The notes: generated from the sequence alone by a model not told the origin. DNA of 64,000 bases from an uncultured Collinsella sp. (GCA_902494715.1 CABUUJ010000001.1:1-64000); one strand, 5' to 3'. Shown: positions 1-8,635, numbered from the stretch's first letter. A program made the numbers and translations.

Positions 1-2
1 AG

Positions 3-632
3 GCGATCTGCGCGGGCTGCGGGCGCAACCTGCAAGGCGTGAGCGGGCGCGGGCGCAAGAACGTGAAATACGAGTACTACCGCTGCCATGACGGCTGCGT
101 GAGGCCCGTGAGGCGCGAGGAGCTTGAGGGCGAGATCGTCAAGGCGCTGCGGGCGCTCCTGCAAGACCGCGAGGAGGCCTTGCGGATAGCCCGCATGGTT
201 GCGGAAAGCTCGGACGGCGCGGAGGTGGCGGCGAGGCGCAAGCAGGCCGCCCAATCGCTCTCAGCAGCCGAGCGCGGCCTGAAGAACATCCTCAACGCCA
301 TCGAGCAGGGCATAATCGCTCCGGGCGCGAAGGAACGCATAGCGGAGCTTGAGCACCAGCGCGACCGCGCCAAGCTCGACCTTGAGGCGATCAGGGACGA
401 TCAGATAGACCCCGAGCGGCTGGCCGACTTCCTGCAATGCGGCTCCGCCCTGGACGACGCGACGCTGCTGATGGCGTTCGTCTACCAGGTGAGCGTGAGC
501 GACGAAGAGTGCATAGTGACGCTGAACTACGACGTGGAAAGCAACGAACCCGCCAGACTCGACGTCCAACGGGTTCGTACAAAATGCAAATGGTGCCCCC
601 AGCGGGATTCGAACCCGCGATATCCACCTTGA
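3..632 (+). CDS. Large serine recombinase, C-terminal part (5' truncated by window edge)
   Basis: The reading frame is open from the window edge, so the catalytic serine domain lies outside the window. What is visible begins with a zinc-ribbon motif (C-A-G-C, then about 25 residues later C-H-D-G-C), typical of the recombinase zinc beta-ribbon, followed by a long charged helical stretch (about residues 50-130) expected for the coiled-coil arm that controls integration versus excision in large serine integrases. The last 14 codons lie inside the tRNA-Glu gene on the opposite strand, and the stop codon is within the tRNA. The protein tail is therefore probably shaped by the attachment site at which the element sits. 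Function is by family resemblance; whether it is an integrase of a living element cannot be seen here. Confidence 0.8.
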   Translation, partial: AICAGCGRNLQGVSGRGRKNVKYEYYRCHDGCVRPVRREELEGEIVKALRALLQDREEALRIARMVAESSDGAEVAARRKQAAQSLSAAERGLKNILNAIEQGIIAPGAKERIAELEHQRDRAKLDLEAIRDDQIDPERLADFLQCGSALDDATLLMAFVYQVSVSDEECIVTLNYDVESNEPARLDVQRVRTKCKWCPQRDSNPRYPP

Positions 633-667
633 AAGGGTGGCGTCCTTGGCCGCTAGACGATGGGGAC
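591..667 (-). tRNA. tRNA-Glu (anticodon UUC)
   Basis: On the minus strand the acceptor arm GTCCCCA pairs with TGGGGGC, with one G-T pair. The anticodon stem CCACC/GGTGG encloses the loop CTTTCAA, which gives anticodon TTC. The T arm contains GGTTCGAATCC. The 3' CCA (591-593) is encoded. The 3' end faces the recombinase gene, the usual geometry for an element inserted at a tRNA 3' end. Confidence 0.96.
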
Positions 668-722
668 AGCGGGAAAGAGTATAGCAGACTTTTTTAGCCG
701 TTCACATATCGTTGGCAAACTG

Positions 723-758
723 AAAAACCACCACAAAGGTGCCTGTCCCCTTTGTGGT
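723..758 (-). terminator. Rho-independent terminator of the murT-gatD operon
   Basis: Perfect 10-bp stem (730-739 with 749-758, ACCACAAAGG/CCTTTGTGGT) and a 9-nt loop. On the minus strand the stem is followed closely by a run of five T (723-727). It lies just after the murT-gatD stop codon. Confidence 0.8.
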
Positions 759-767
759 TGTGAGGTG

Positions 768-2945
768 CTAGGGGAGGAGCTTCATGGCGGCGTCGTGGGC
801 GGCGTGCTCGTAGGTGTCGTCGAGGGTTTTGAGCGGCAGCAGGGCCGTGGCCTGCGCATCGCCGCGGCGCTCGAGGGCGTGCGCGATCAGCCAGTCGGCG
901 AGTTCGGGGTTCTTGGGCAGCGCCGGCCCGTGCAGGTACGTGCCGATGACGCCCTTGTAGATCAGACCCTCAAGGCCATCGTCGCCGTTGTTGCCGGTGC
1001 CCGTGACGACGGACGTTCCGAGTGGCGTGGCCTCTGCATCGAGCAGGGTGCGGCCACCGTGATTCTCGAATCCCACAAAGGGCTCGGGTGCCAGATCGGT
1101 TTTGACGGCTACGTTGCCGATCAGGCGGTCGGAGCCGCGTACGGTTTCGGCGGCAATGACCCCCAGACCCTCAATGCGATTCTCACCCATATAGTACGAA
1201 CGGCCGAGCAGCTGATAGCTGCCGCAGATGGCGAGCAACGAACCGCCATCCTCAACATAGGATGCGACCTTGTCTTTTTGAGCGAGCAGTTCATGTGCGA
1301 CCGCCAGCTGGTCGCGGTCGGAGCCACCGCCCATCATGACGATATCGGCATCGGTCAAATCAAGCGTTTCGCCCATACGGACCTCGTCCACGCGCACGGG
1401 AATGCCGCGCCAAGCGCAGCGGCGCTCGAGCGCGATAACATTGCCGCCGTCGCCATAGAGGTTAAGGGCATCGGGATACAGGTAGACGATGCGCAGCGGG
1501 CGCGAAAGCTCGACTGGTACGATGCCGACAGGAAGAGCGCTGCCGTCGGCACGGGCTACGGCGCGCCCGGCAACAGCGTCGGCGGCAGCGCCTTTCAGCC
1601 CATCGAGTTCTTTGACCAGCGGCGGGAAGGCCGTGTAGTTGGCGACGGCGTAGAAGGTGTCATCGGCGGCCTCGTCTGCCACGGCGCCAATTGCCTGCGC
1701 GACGTCCGAGATAATCGCGGCATCGATGCCGGCGTACTTCAGACGTACCTGCATATCGTGTGCACGCGTGCCGCCGGCAAAGGCGACAAGCCCTGGGGTA
1801 TCGGCGATGCGCTCGAAGTCGACGTCGTAGATCCACGATACATCGTGGCCGTCGGCATCGTTGTCGTTGAGGAAGAAAGCGCAGAGTCTGCCGCCTGCCG
1901 TCTTGATGGACTGGATTTGTCGATCGAAGCCCACGGGGTTCTTAGCCAGGTTGGCCTCGACAGTGCGGCCGGCGATATCCCAGCGCCCCATACGACCACC
2001 GGCGGGCACATAGGCATCGAGCGTGGGCTGCAGGTGCGCCGTATCCACGCCTAATTCATGTGCGGCAAAGAATGCAGCGGCAACGTTATAGACCATGTAC
2101 AGACCGTTGTAGCGTGTGGCGATGTGTACGGCAGCCGCGTCGGGCGCAGATCCAAAGACCAGGTCAAAGCCGTAGCCGTCGCAGCCGAGCTCCACGCCCG
2201 TCACACGGCGGACCAGTGCGGGGCGTGCCCAACCGCACGAGGGGCAATGGTAGGCGCCGAGTTGACCATACTGCACATAGTCGTACTCCAACGGGGCGTT
2301 GCACTGCGAGCAAAAGCGCGAGTCGCTAATACGGTCGGACTCGGTGTTGGTGGCGCCGTCGATGCCAAAGGCGATGCTTGCATTGGGAACGCGTGCGGCG
2401 ATCGCGGCACACAGCGGGTCGTCTGCGTTGTAGATGAGCGTTGTTGCCGGAGAGAGCTCCAACGCATGGGCAATGACGTCTTGGGTATGGTCGATCTCGC
2501 CGTAGCGGTCTAGCTGGTCGCGGAACAGGTTGAGCAGCACGAAGTACGTCGGCTTGAGCTTGGGCAGGACGCGCACAGTGTAGAGCTCATCGCATTCAAA
2601 AACGCCCACGCGCTTGCCGCCGCCGGCTCGCTTGAGGCCGCTGCGCGCCTCGAGCAGTGCGCCCACCACGCCCGGCTCCATGTTGTTGCCGGCGCGGTTG
2701 CATACCACGGTGGCGCCGCTGGCGGCAACGGCGTCGGCGATGAGGTTGGAGGTGGTGGTCTTACCGTTGGTGCCGGTGATCACCACGCTGCGGTCGACAA
2801 GGCCGGCGAGGTCGCTCAGCAGCTCGGGGTCGATCTTCATGGCGATGCGGCCGGGGAGTACGCCGCCCTGGCGCTTAAGGACGGAGCGCAGCCCCCAGCG
2901 GGCGATATCGCTCGAGGTGCAGGCAAGAGATGAGCGGAGATTCAT
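768..2945 (-). CDS. Lipid II isoglutaminyl synthase, MurT-GatD fusion
   Basis: A 725-residue single chain that joins two proteins normally separate in Gram-positives. Residues 1-465 are MurT-like: P-loop TGTNGKTTT at 57-65, a Cys4 zinc ribbon (Cys212, 215, 234, 237) inserted in the Mur ligase core, and the NDNDADG motif at 360-366 containing the conserved acidic residues. Residues 480-700 are GatD-like, a class I glutamine amidotransferase with the nucleophile in LAICGSYQ (Cys574) and the histidine in GTYLHGP (His672). Together these halves amidate the D-Glu of the lipid II stem to D-isoglutamine, using glutamine and ATP, in the cytoplasm. It starts at ATG 2945 with AGGAAC upstream and is the last gene of a three-gene operon after two TPR-like genes. 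The fusion order MurT then GatD follows the usual gene order. Confidence 0.92.
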   Translation of the reverse strand: MNLRSSLACTSSDIARWGLRSVLKRQGGVLPGRIAMKIDPELLSDLAGLVDRSVVITGTNGKTTTSNLIADAVAASGATVVCNRAGNNMEPGVVGALLEARSGLKRAGGGKRVGVFECDELYTVRVLPKLKPTYFVLLNLFRDQLDRYGEIDHTQDVIAHALELSPATTLIYNADDPLCAAIAARVPNASIAFGIDGATNTESDRISDSRFCSQCNAPLEYDYVQYGQLGAYHCPSCGWARPALVRRVTGVELGCDGYGFDLVFGSAPDAAAVHIATRYNGLYMVYNVAAAFFAAHELGVDTAHLQPTLDAYVPAGGRMGRWDIAGRTVEANLAKNPVGFDRQIQSIKTAGGRLCAFFLNDNDADGHDVSWIYDVDFERIADTPGLVAFAGGTRAHDMQVRLKYAGIDAAIISDVAQAIGAVADEAADDTFYAVANYTAFPPLVKELDGLKGAAADAVAGRAVARADGSALPVGIVPVELSRPLRIVYLYPDALNLYGDGGNVIALERRCAWRGIPVRVDEVRMGETLDLTDADIVMMGGGSDRDQLAVAHELLAQKDKVASYVEDGGSLLAICGSYQLLGRSYYMGENRIEGLGVIAAETVRGSDRLIGNVAVKTDLAPEPFVGFENHGGRTLLDAEATPLGTSVVTGTGNNGDDGLEGLIYKGVIGTYLHGPALPKNPELADWLIAHALERRGDAQATALLPLKTLDDTYEHAAHDAAMKLLP

Positions 2946-2990
2946 GAAGCCGTTCCTAACGTGAATGACATGGTCGTGGCGTTTGCGCTG

Positions 2991-4034
2991 TTAAAAGCCG
3001 TAACGGCGCGCAAATTCCTGGGCAAGCTGCGACACGTCTTCGCAGGCATTGGCCCAGGGGGCAAAGTCGGGAGTGTCCGAGATAATGCCGTCCGCTTCCC
3101 AAACCGCCTGGTGCGAGAGGTCCCAGGGGTCGCGCGGCTCGGGTCGGCAGGGAAGGTACGGCGTCTGATACATGGGGTTCAGCAAAAAGAACGCGCCGCC
3201 CTCGCAGCGGTTGGCAAACTCACGCAGCGCGCGTGTCGCCGGGCGCATCTTGTTCGTTTTGAACAGCAAGATCGTGCGGGCGAGCAGGTACCAGGGGGAG
3301 TTCTCGAGTGCATCGGCTCCCATCTGCTCCTCGAGCTGGTGGGCCAGGGCAAAAAAGCCGTCCTCGTCTTCCAAGCGAGCGAGGGCGAGTAGCACGGTGC
3401 CTGCAGCTCGGGTGGGATAGCCTTCTGCCTTAAGAACACGGCGGGCGTAGTTGGCGGCAGCACGGTAGCGGGCGCTCGCCATGCACAGCTGCGAGATGGC
3501 CTCGAGCGTGTGGAGCCACCCGATAAGAGCCGGCTCGCTCACGGTAAGGTCTGCTGCGGTGACACCGTCGGCCAAAACATTATTGGCCCAGTAGTGCGGG
3601 GCCTCCATGTCGAACCCGGGCACGCTTTGCTGCAGGTAATCGGCCGTGGTCGCCTCGAGCTTCATCAGGTCGCCCAGGCAGGCGTCAACGGGCGTGTCCG
3701 CCAAAATGATGGCGAGCAGCTGGGCATCGAGGACATACGCATCGATGCGGACGATCTTGAGCAGCTCATCGCGCATATCGTCGAACAGGCGGTTGCGCGT
3801 CTGTTCAAACTCCTCGTCGCTGCCCATGTCCTCGATGCGATGGAGCTCGTCGAGCAGATGGCGATGAACACCGGCATAGGACAGCAGCGCCTGGGCATGC
3901 TCGGACTGCGCGTACTTTTGGGGATTCGCACTAATGTCGTTATGGACAAGCTCGCGTGCTGCATCGGTGAGCTCGGGGTGCGACGCCAGATAGGTGCGCT
4001 CCAAGTAGGCGGGGATGTAGACGCTCGGATCCAT
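2991..4034 (-). CDS. TPR-like helical-repeat protein
   Basis: A 347-residue protein with no signal peptide or membrane segment, almost entirely helical, with alternating Ala/Leu-rich helices that resemble degenerate tetratricopeptide repeats (for example around ARYRAAANYARRVL and LARLEDEDGFFALAHQL). I do not recognise a named family. Its ATG overlaps the stop of the upstream gene by one base (TAATG), which implies translational coupling. The two products have similar size and composition and are probably paralogues or partners. The stop lies 45 bp before murT-gatD, so it is co-transcribed with lipid II amidation, but a role in that process is only inferred from position. Confidence 0.75.
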   Translation of the reverse strand: MDPSVYIPAYLERTYLASHPELTDAARELVHNDISANPQKYAQSEHAQALLSYAGVHRHLLDELHRIEDMGSDEEFEQTRNRLFDDMRDELLKIVRIDAYVLDAQLLAIILADTPVDACLGDLMKLEATTADYLQQSVPGFDMEAPHYWANNVLADGVTAADLTVSEPALIGWLHTLEAISQLCMASARYRAAANYARRVLKAEGYPTRAAGTVLLALARLEDEDGFFALAHQLEEQMGADALENSPWYLLARTILLFKTNKMRPATRALREFANRCEGGAFFLLNPMYQTPYLPCRPEPRDPWDLSHQAVWEADGIISDTPDFAPWANACEDVSQLAQEFARRYGF

Positions 4035-5110
4035 TAGAGGTCCCCTCCCTTAAATGGAAGCCCCTGCTCGGCTGCGCGCAGGATGCGCTCGTCGATCTGG
4101 GAACGCACGATGTCGTTGGTGGCGACCCAGGCGGCAAAGCTGGCGTTGTCGGGAGCGCCCAGGCCCTCCTGCAGTACCGGCGTCGCCTCGGACAGTGCAA
4201 GGACGAGCTCGTCGGTGGAGCCTGCGCCCACGTTGACGCGGGCATAGACGCCATCGGGAAACTCGGTTTGGAAGTAGAGCGCCTCGGCCGCGTGCGGACA
4301 CGAGCGCGCAAGGATACGCAGGTAGTGCTCGGCGCCCTCGTAGTCCAGCTCGCGCCAGGCTGCGCTCATCAGTGCGATGAGCGTCCACGGGTCCAAGTCG
4401 CGCTCCGCATCTTTGGGGCGGCGGCGCAGCGGGGTATTCGCGAGGTACGGCACGGAGTGTGCGGAGCGAAAGCGCTTGAGCTCCTCGGCGGGGTATTCGA
4501 GCTTTGCCATGGCGAGCATCGCGGTGTGGCGGACACCAGCGGGGTCGTTGGGCGCAAAGTCCAGGCTGCGGTTTGCGGCTTCGAGCGACATGCGGTAGCG
4601 TCCGCTAATGAGGGCGCGCGATGCCAAGGCGGCAAGCCAGCGCAGATAGGGGCGGCGCGTAAGGTCGCCTGCGGCCTCGCGCTCGTAGGGGTCCTGCGCC
4701 GAGGCGATCTTGAGCGCCAGATCGTGCTCCACCTCGTCGCACTTGGACACCAGGTACTGCACGTATTCCTCGTTGGATTCGGCGGTGAGTGCCGTCAGCA
4801 TGCGCTGGGCATCCCAGTTGGCCGGATCGAGTGCGGCCGCCTCGCGGAGCATGTTCTCGGCAGCTGCCTCTTCTTGCTCTGCCTGGGTATCGTCGGGGAT
4901 AAAGGGAATGCGGTAGTCGACAGCCTCGACCACCTTGGCAATGAGGTGCCCGGCGCGGTCGCGGTCGTGCACGATGAGCGGTGCGGGGTTGCGGGTGAAT
5001 TGTTCCATCAGACGCTCTACGGCGGCACCGTCGGTGAGCGGGATATTGTCGCGGCGCAAGGCCTCAAGAACGAGGCGATGGCAATCCTCTTGAATGGGAT
5101 CGAATGCCAT
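4034..5110 (-). CDS. TPR-domain protein, first gene of the murT-gatD operon
   Basis: A 358-residue cytoplasmic protein. The chosen start is ATG 5110, because AAAGGAGG lies directly upstream on the minus strand; a longer in-frame start at 5140 has no comparable ribosome site. Residues 80-110 (acidic helix, then ALDPANWDAQRML) and 170-215 (MSLEAANRSLDFAPNDPAGVRHTAM, shown only in part as the A-x8-P-N-D turn) have the helix-turn-helix spacing and the Pro-Asn/Asp turn of tetratricopeptide repeats. No catalytic motif is visible. It is translationally coupled to the following TPR-like gene. The partner protein is unknown. Confidence 0.75.
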   Translation of the reverse strand: MAFDPIQEDCHRLVLEALRRDNIPLTDGAAVERLMEQFTRNPAPLIVHDRDRAGHLIAKVVEAVDYRIPFIPDDTQAEQEEAAAENMLREAAALDPANWDAQRMLTALTAESNEEYVQYLVSKCDEVEHDLALKIASAQDPYEREAAGDLTRRPYLRWLAALASRALISGRYRMSLEAANRSLDFAPNDPAGVRHTAMLAMAKLEYPAEELKRFRSAHSVPYLANTPLRRRPKDAERDLDPWTLIALMSAAWRELDYEGAEHYLRILARSCPHAAEALYFQTEFPDGVYARVNVGAGSTDELVLALSEATPVLQEGLGAPDNASFAAWVATNDIVRSQIDERILRAAEQGLPFKGGDL

Positions 5111-5610
5111 GGGGCCTCCTTTGCTGCGGTTAGGGTTCAAATGTTTCTATATAAGGTTCTAGTTTACCCGCATGTGGCACACCGGGGGTGCCGCACTTGG
5201 ACTTGCACCTTTGCACCACGAAGACGGATGTCGCACAAATGTCGGCACCTTGGACGACCGAGTGGTATCACGGTGCCGCAAACGGTCGATTTTTGGCGGC
5301 GAACGGTGCATATTTTGGAGGGGCACGGTCCTGCCCGGGATATGTAGTCAACCTTGATAAAACGTTTGCCCAGCTTGGGAGTATGAATGCCGCACAAGGG
5401 TCTTCAGGGATAGAAAAAACGTTTCATCATTGGCGGCTTTAGGTGAATAACTGACCAACCAGAACGGTAAAATAGTGTTTGTCTGAGCGTTGAGACGTTT
5501 AGACATCGCGCATTGTCATCGCCGGCAACGCGCAAACCGGTCCTAACGGAGCCAATTGGGTGCTCCGTTATATACGCAAGTCTAAGAGGGGCTTGTTTAG
5601 GAGGCACAGT
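5111..5610. promoter_or_regulatory. 500-bp divergent intergenic region with two AAAACGTTT sites
   Basis: No credible gene. It separates the minus-strand murT-gatD operon from the plus-strand alcohol dehydrogenase. Two copies of AAAACGTTT (5359-5367 and 5416-5424) lie 57 bp apart. Their AACGTT core resembles LacI-family or CcpA-type operators, but no cognate regulator is in the window. The ribosome site of the next gene is AGGAGG at 5599-5604. Confidence 0.4.
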
Positions 5611-6834
5611 ATGGGACGTTTTACCAATCCTCGCGATCTGTACTTTGGTGAGGGCGCTCGCCACGAGGTGAAGAACCTCAAGGGTAAGAAGGCCATCATC
5701 GTTTCTGGCGGCAGCTCTATGCGCCGCGGCGGGTTCCTGCAGGACGTTGAGGCCGACCTCAAAGAGGGCGGCTTCGAGGTCAAGCTGTTCGAGGGCGTCG
5801 AGTCCGACCCGTCCATCGAGACGGTCATGAAGGGCGCCGAGGCCATGCGCGAGTTCGAGCCCGACTGGATTATCGCCATCGGCGGCGGCTCGCCCATCGA
5901 TGCCGCTAAGGCCATGTGGGTCTTCTACGAGTATCCCGAGGAGTCCTTCGATAACATCATCCAGCCGTTCAGCTTCCCCGAGCTGCGTCAGAAGGCTCAC
6001 TTCTGCGCCATTTCCTCCACCTCCGGTACCGCTACCGAGGTCACCGCGTTCTCCGTCATTACCGACTACGCCAAGGGCATCAAGTACCCGCTGGCCGACT
6101 TCAATATCACCCCTGATGTCGCCATCGTCGACCCCGAGCTCACCTACACCATGCCCGCCAAGCTGTGCGCTCACACCGGCATGGATGCTCTGACCCACTG
6201 CATGGAGGCCTACGTTTCCACCTTCGCCTCTATGTTCACCGACGCCAACGCTCTGCACGGCATCCGCGAGATCGTCGAGTGGCTGCCCAAGTCCTATGCT
6301 GGCGACCATGAGGCCCGTCAGCACATGCACGAGGCTCAGTGCATCGCCGGTATCGCCTTCTCCTCGGGCCTGCTCGGCATCGTTCACTCCATGGCTCACA
6401 AGACCGGTGCTGCCTTCGAGAACGGCCACATCATCCACGGTGCCGCTAACGCCATGTACCTGGGCAAGGTCATCCAGTGGAACTCCAAGGATCCCCGTGC
6501 TGCCGAGCGTTACGCTTACGTGGCCAAGGAGATCCTGCACCTTCCCGGCGAGACCAACGAGGAGCTCATCGCTGCACTCGTCCAGAAGATTCGCGACCTC
6601 AACGACCAGCTCAACATTCCGCAGTCCATCAAGGATTACGCGAATGGTGGCGTGAAGGTCGACGCCGAGAACCCGCAGATGGTTTCCGAGGAGGAGTTCC
6701 TCGCCAAGCTGCCCGAGATCGCCGCGAACGCCGAGCAGGACGCCTGCACGCCCGAGAACCCGCGTGAGACCAAGGCTGCTGACTTCGAGAAGATCCTCAA
6801 GGCCTGCTACTACGACACCGACATCGATTTCTAA
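5611..6834 (+). CDS. Iron-containing (type III) alcohol dehydrogenase
   Basis: A 407-residue protein of the Fe-ADH family, most like the AdhE C-terminal domain and butanol dehydrogenases. It shows the nucleotide loop IGGGSPIDAAK, the DPELT element, and the metal ligands in GMDALTHCMEAY, IVHSMAHKTGA and NGHIIHGAANA. It probably reduces an aldehyde to an alcohol with NAD(P)H to dispose of fermentation electrons; the exact substrate is not readable. The start at 5611 is chosen because AGGAGG is 6 bases upstream; the in-frame codons before it lack a ribosome site. Codon use is strongly biased to C-ending codons, suggesting high expression. A strong terminator follows. Confidence 0.92.
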   Translation: MGRFTNPRDLYFGEGARHEVKNLKGKKAIIVSGGSSMRRGGFLQDVEADLKEGGFEVKLFEGVESDPSIETVMKGAEAMREFEPDWIIAIGGGSPIDAAKAMWVFYEYPEESFDNIIQPFSFPELRQKAHFCAISSTSGTATEVTAFSVITDYAKGIKYPLADFNITPDVAIVDPELTYTMPAKLCAHTGMDALTHCMEAYVSTFASMFTDANALHGIREIVEWLPKSYAGDHEARQHMHEAQCIAGIAFSSGLLGIVHSMAHKTGAAFENGHIIHGAANAMYLGKVIQWNSKDPRAAERYAYVAKEILHLPGETNEELIAALVQKIRDLNDQLNIPQSIKDYANGGVKVDAENPQMVSEEEFLAKLPEIAANAEQDACTPENPRETKAADFEKILKACYYDTDIDF

Positions 6835-6855
6835 TCGACTCTTGTTATCGTAACG

Positions 6856-6896
6856 AGGGGCTCCGCACGTATCTGTACGGAGCCCCTTTCTTTTTT
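6856..6896 (+). terminator. Rho-independent terminator after the alcohol dehydrogenase
   Basis: 10-bp stem AGGGGCTCCG/CGGAGCCCCT (6856-6865 with 6878-6887), followed by a T-rich run to 6896. Confidence 0.92.
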
Positions 6897-6912
6897 AGAG
6901 AATGGGATAGTT

Positions 6913-8013
6913 ATGGCTGCAATTTTCAATAGCCCCAGCAAGTACATCCAGGGTCCGGACGAGCTGGCCAAGCTCGGCTCCTATGTCGAGCCGCTCGGCG
7001 CTAAGGCCCTCGTCATCGTGACGCCTTCGGGCAAGAAGCGCGTCGGTGCCAAGATCGAGGGCGGCTTTGCCGAGGCTAAGGCCGAGCTGCTGTTTGAGGA
7101 CTTTAACGGCGAGTGCTCCAAGGGCGAGGTCGATCGCTTGGTTGCGCTCGCCCGCGACAACGGTTGCGATATCGTCGTCGGCGTCGGTGGCGGCAAGATC
7201 CTCGACACCGCGAAGGCCGTCGCCTATTACCTGGAGTCCCCGGTTATCATTTGCCCCACCATTGCTTCGACCGATGCACCGTGCTCGGCACTTTCGGTGC
7301 TCTACACCGATGACGGCCAGTTCGACAAGTACCTCTTCCTTAAGGCAAACCCCAATATCGTCCTTATGGATACGACGGTTATCGCGGCGAGCCCGGTGCG
7401 CCTGACGGTTTCCGGTATGGGCGATGCGCTCGCAACCTATTTCGAGGCCCAGGCGACGCACGATGCCGACGGCGGCACCTGCGCTGGCGGCAAGGGCGGC
7501 ATGGCCGGTCTGGCGCTTGCCAAGCTCTGCTACGAGACGCTTATGGCCGATGGCGTTAAGGCCAAGGTCGCGCTGGAGAAGGGTGCGCTCACGCCTGCCG
7601 TCGAGCATATCATCGAGGCCAACACGCTGCTTTCGGGCATCGGCTTTGAGAGCTCGGGCCTTGCTGCTGCTCATGCCATCCACAATGGCCTGACGATGCT
7701 GCCCGAGTGCCACGGCATGTATCACGGCGAGAAGGTCGCCTTTGGCACTATCGTCCAGCTGGTACTCGAGGATGCCCCGACTGAGAAACTCGAGGAAGTC
7801 TTGGGCTTCTGCATTGAGCTGGGCCTGCCGGTCACGATGAAGGAACTTGGCGTTGCCGAGCTTACGCGCGAGCAGGCCATGATTGTTGCCGAGGCCGCCT
7901 GCGCACCCGATGACACCATGTGCAACATGCCGTTTGAGGTGACGCCCGAGATGGTCGCAAACGCCATTCTGGGTGCAGACGCACTGGGCCACTACTATCT
8001 CATGGATGAGTAA
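6913..8013 (+). CDS. gldA: Glycerol dehydrogenase (GldA type)
   Basis: A 366-residue member of the Fe-ADH superfamily, zinc-type glycerol dehydrogenase branch. It has the N-terminal SPSKYIQGPDEL signature, the NAD loop VGVGGGKILDTAK and the ICPTIASTDAPCSALSV segment. Expected zinc ligands are Asp in SGMGDALATY and His in AHAIHNGLT and CHGMYHGEK. It would interconvert glycerol and dihydroxyacetone with NAD. It lies between two terminators and so is likely a single transcription unit. A broken, related copy follows downstream. Related enzymes can act on other vicinal diols, so the substrate is not certain. Confidence 0.92.
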   Translation: MAAIFNSPSKYIQGPDELAKLGSYVEPLGAKALVIVTPSGKKRVGAKIEGGFAEAKAELLFEDFNGECSKGEVDRLVALARDNGCDIVVGVGGGKILDTAKAVAYYLESPVIICPTIASTDAPCSALSVLYTDDGQFDKYLFLKANPNIVLMDTTVIAASPVRLTVSGMGDALATYFEAQATHDADGGTCAGGKGGMAGLALAKLCYETLMADGVKAKVALEKGALTPAVEHIIEANTLLSGIGFESSGLAAAHAIHNGLTMLPECHGMYHGEKVAFGTIVQLVLEDAPTEKLEEVLGFCIELGLPVTMKELGVAELTREQAMIVAEAACAPDDTMCNMPFEVTPEMVANAILGADALGHYYLMDE

Positions 8014-8027
8014 ATCAAGCTAAGGAA

Positions 8028-8061
8028 GGGGCAAAGCCAGCAGATGGCTTTGCCCCTTTTT
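8028..8061 (+). terminator. Rho-independent terminator after gldA
   Basis: 12-bp perfect stem GGGGCAAAGCCA/TGGCTTTGCCCC (8028-8039 with 8045-8056), followed by five T. Confidence 0.95.
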
Positions 8062-8126
8062 GCTATGGTGCAAAGGGGCAAGGTTACTTTGCACCAATCG
8101 TTGTTTGATGAAGGGCGGATTCTCGT

Positions 8127-8635
8127 ATGGCACTTCCCATGGTTTATGGCGGTCCCGGCCGGTATGTTCAGGGGCCGGGCGAACTGTCGCGTCAAGGCAA
8201 GTATTTGTCATGGTTGGGCTGCGCTGCCTATGTCTTGTTTGACCAGGGCACCGAGGATCGGCTGTGCAAGCAGATCGTCGATGGATTTCTGGACGAAGAT
8301 CTAAGCGAGCCGTTCTTTAAGATTTATGACGGTCCGTGTACGGAAGAGGCCGTTGTCGAAATGGCTAAAAGGAAGCCCAGGCCGAGTATTGCGACATGGT
8401 AGTGGGTATTGGCGGCGGCAAGATGCTCGATATCGCCAAGGCCGTTGCGTTTTATGCCGAGTTGCCGTTGTGCGTATGCCCCACGGCGGCGTCGATGGAC
8501 GGTCCGTGCAGCGTGATTTCCGATGGCGATCTGCAGGGTGTTGCAAATGCGGTCTTTAGAAACGAGCGCAATATGGCTAACGAACAGGCCAAGGTGACCA
8601 AACAAAAGCTCGTGCAGCTCATGTGCGAGGCATAG
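8127..8635 (+). pseudogene. Decayed glycerol-dehydrogenase-like gene
   Basis: The first frame (8127 to about 8370) encodes a GldA-like N-terminus (YGGPGRYVQGPGEL). A frameshift near the CTAAAAGG run at about 8365-8372 moves the reading to another frame, which continues with EYCDMVVGIGGGKMLDIAK and CPTAASMDGPCSVIS. After that the central metal-binding half of the family is missing, and the product jumps to a short helical tail (ANAVFRNERNMANEQAK) that ends at 8635. It therefore has both a frameshift and a large internal deletion. It is not a simple duplicate of the intact neighbour, because the residues differ at many positions. Confidence 0.85.

Noticed and set aside
660..2054. 464-codon plus-strand frame across murT-gatD
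   Set aside because: Shadow of the MurT-GatD fusion; it begins inside the tRNA and has no domain.
5404..6540. 378-codon minus-strand frame opposite the alcohol dehydrogenase
   Set aside because: Gly/Val/Asp-rich antisense shadow of a codon-biased gene.
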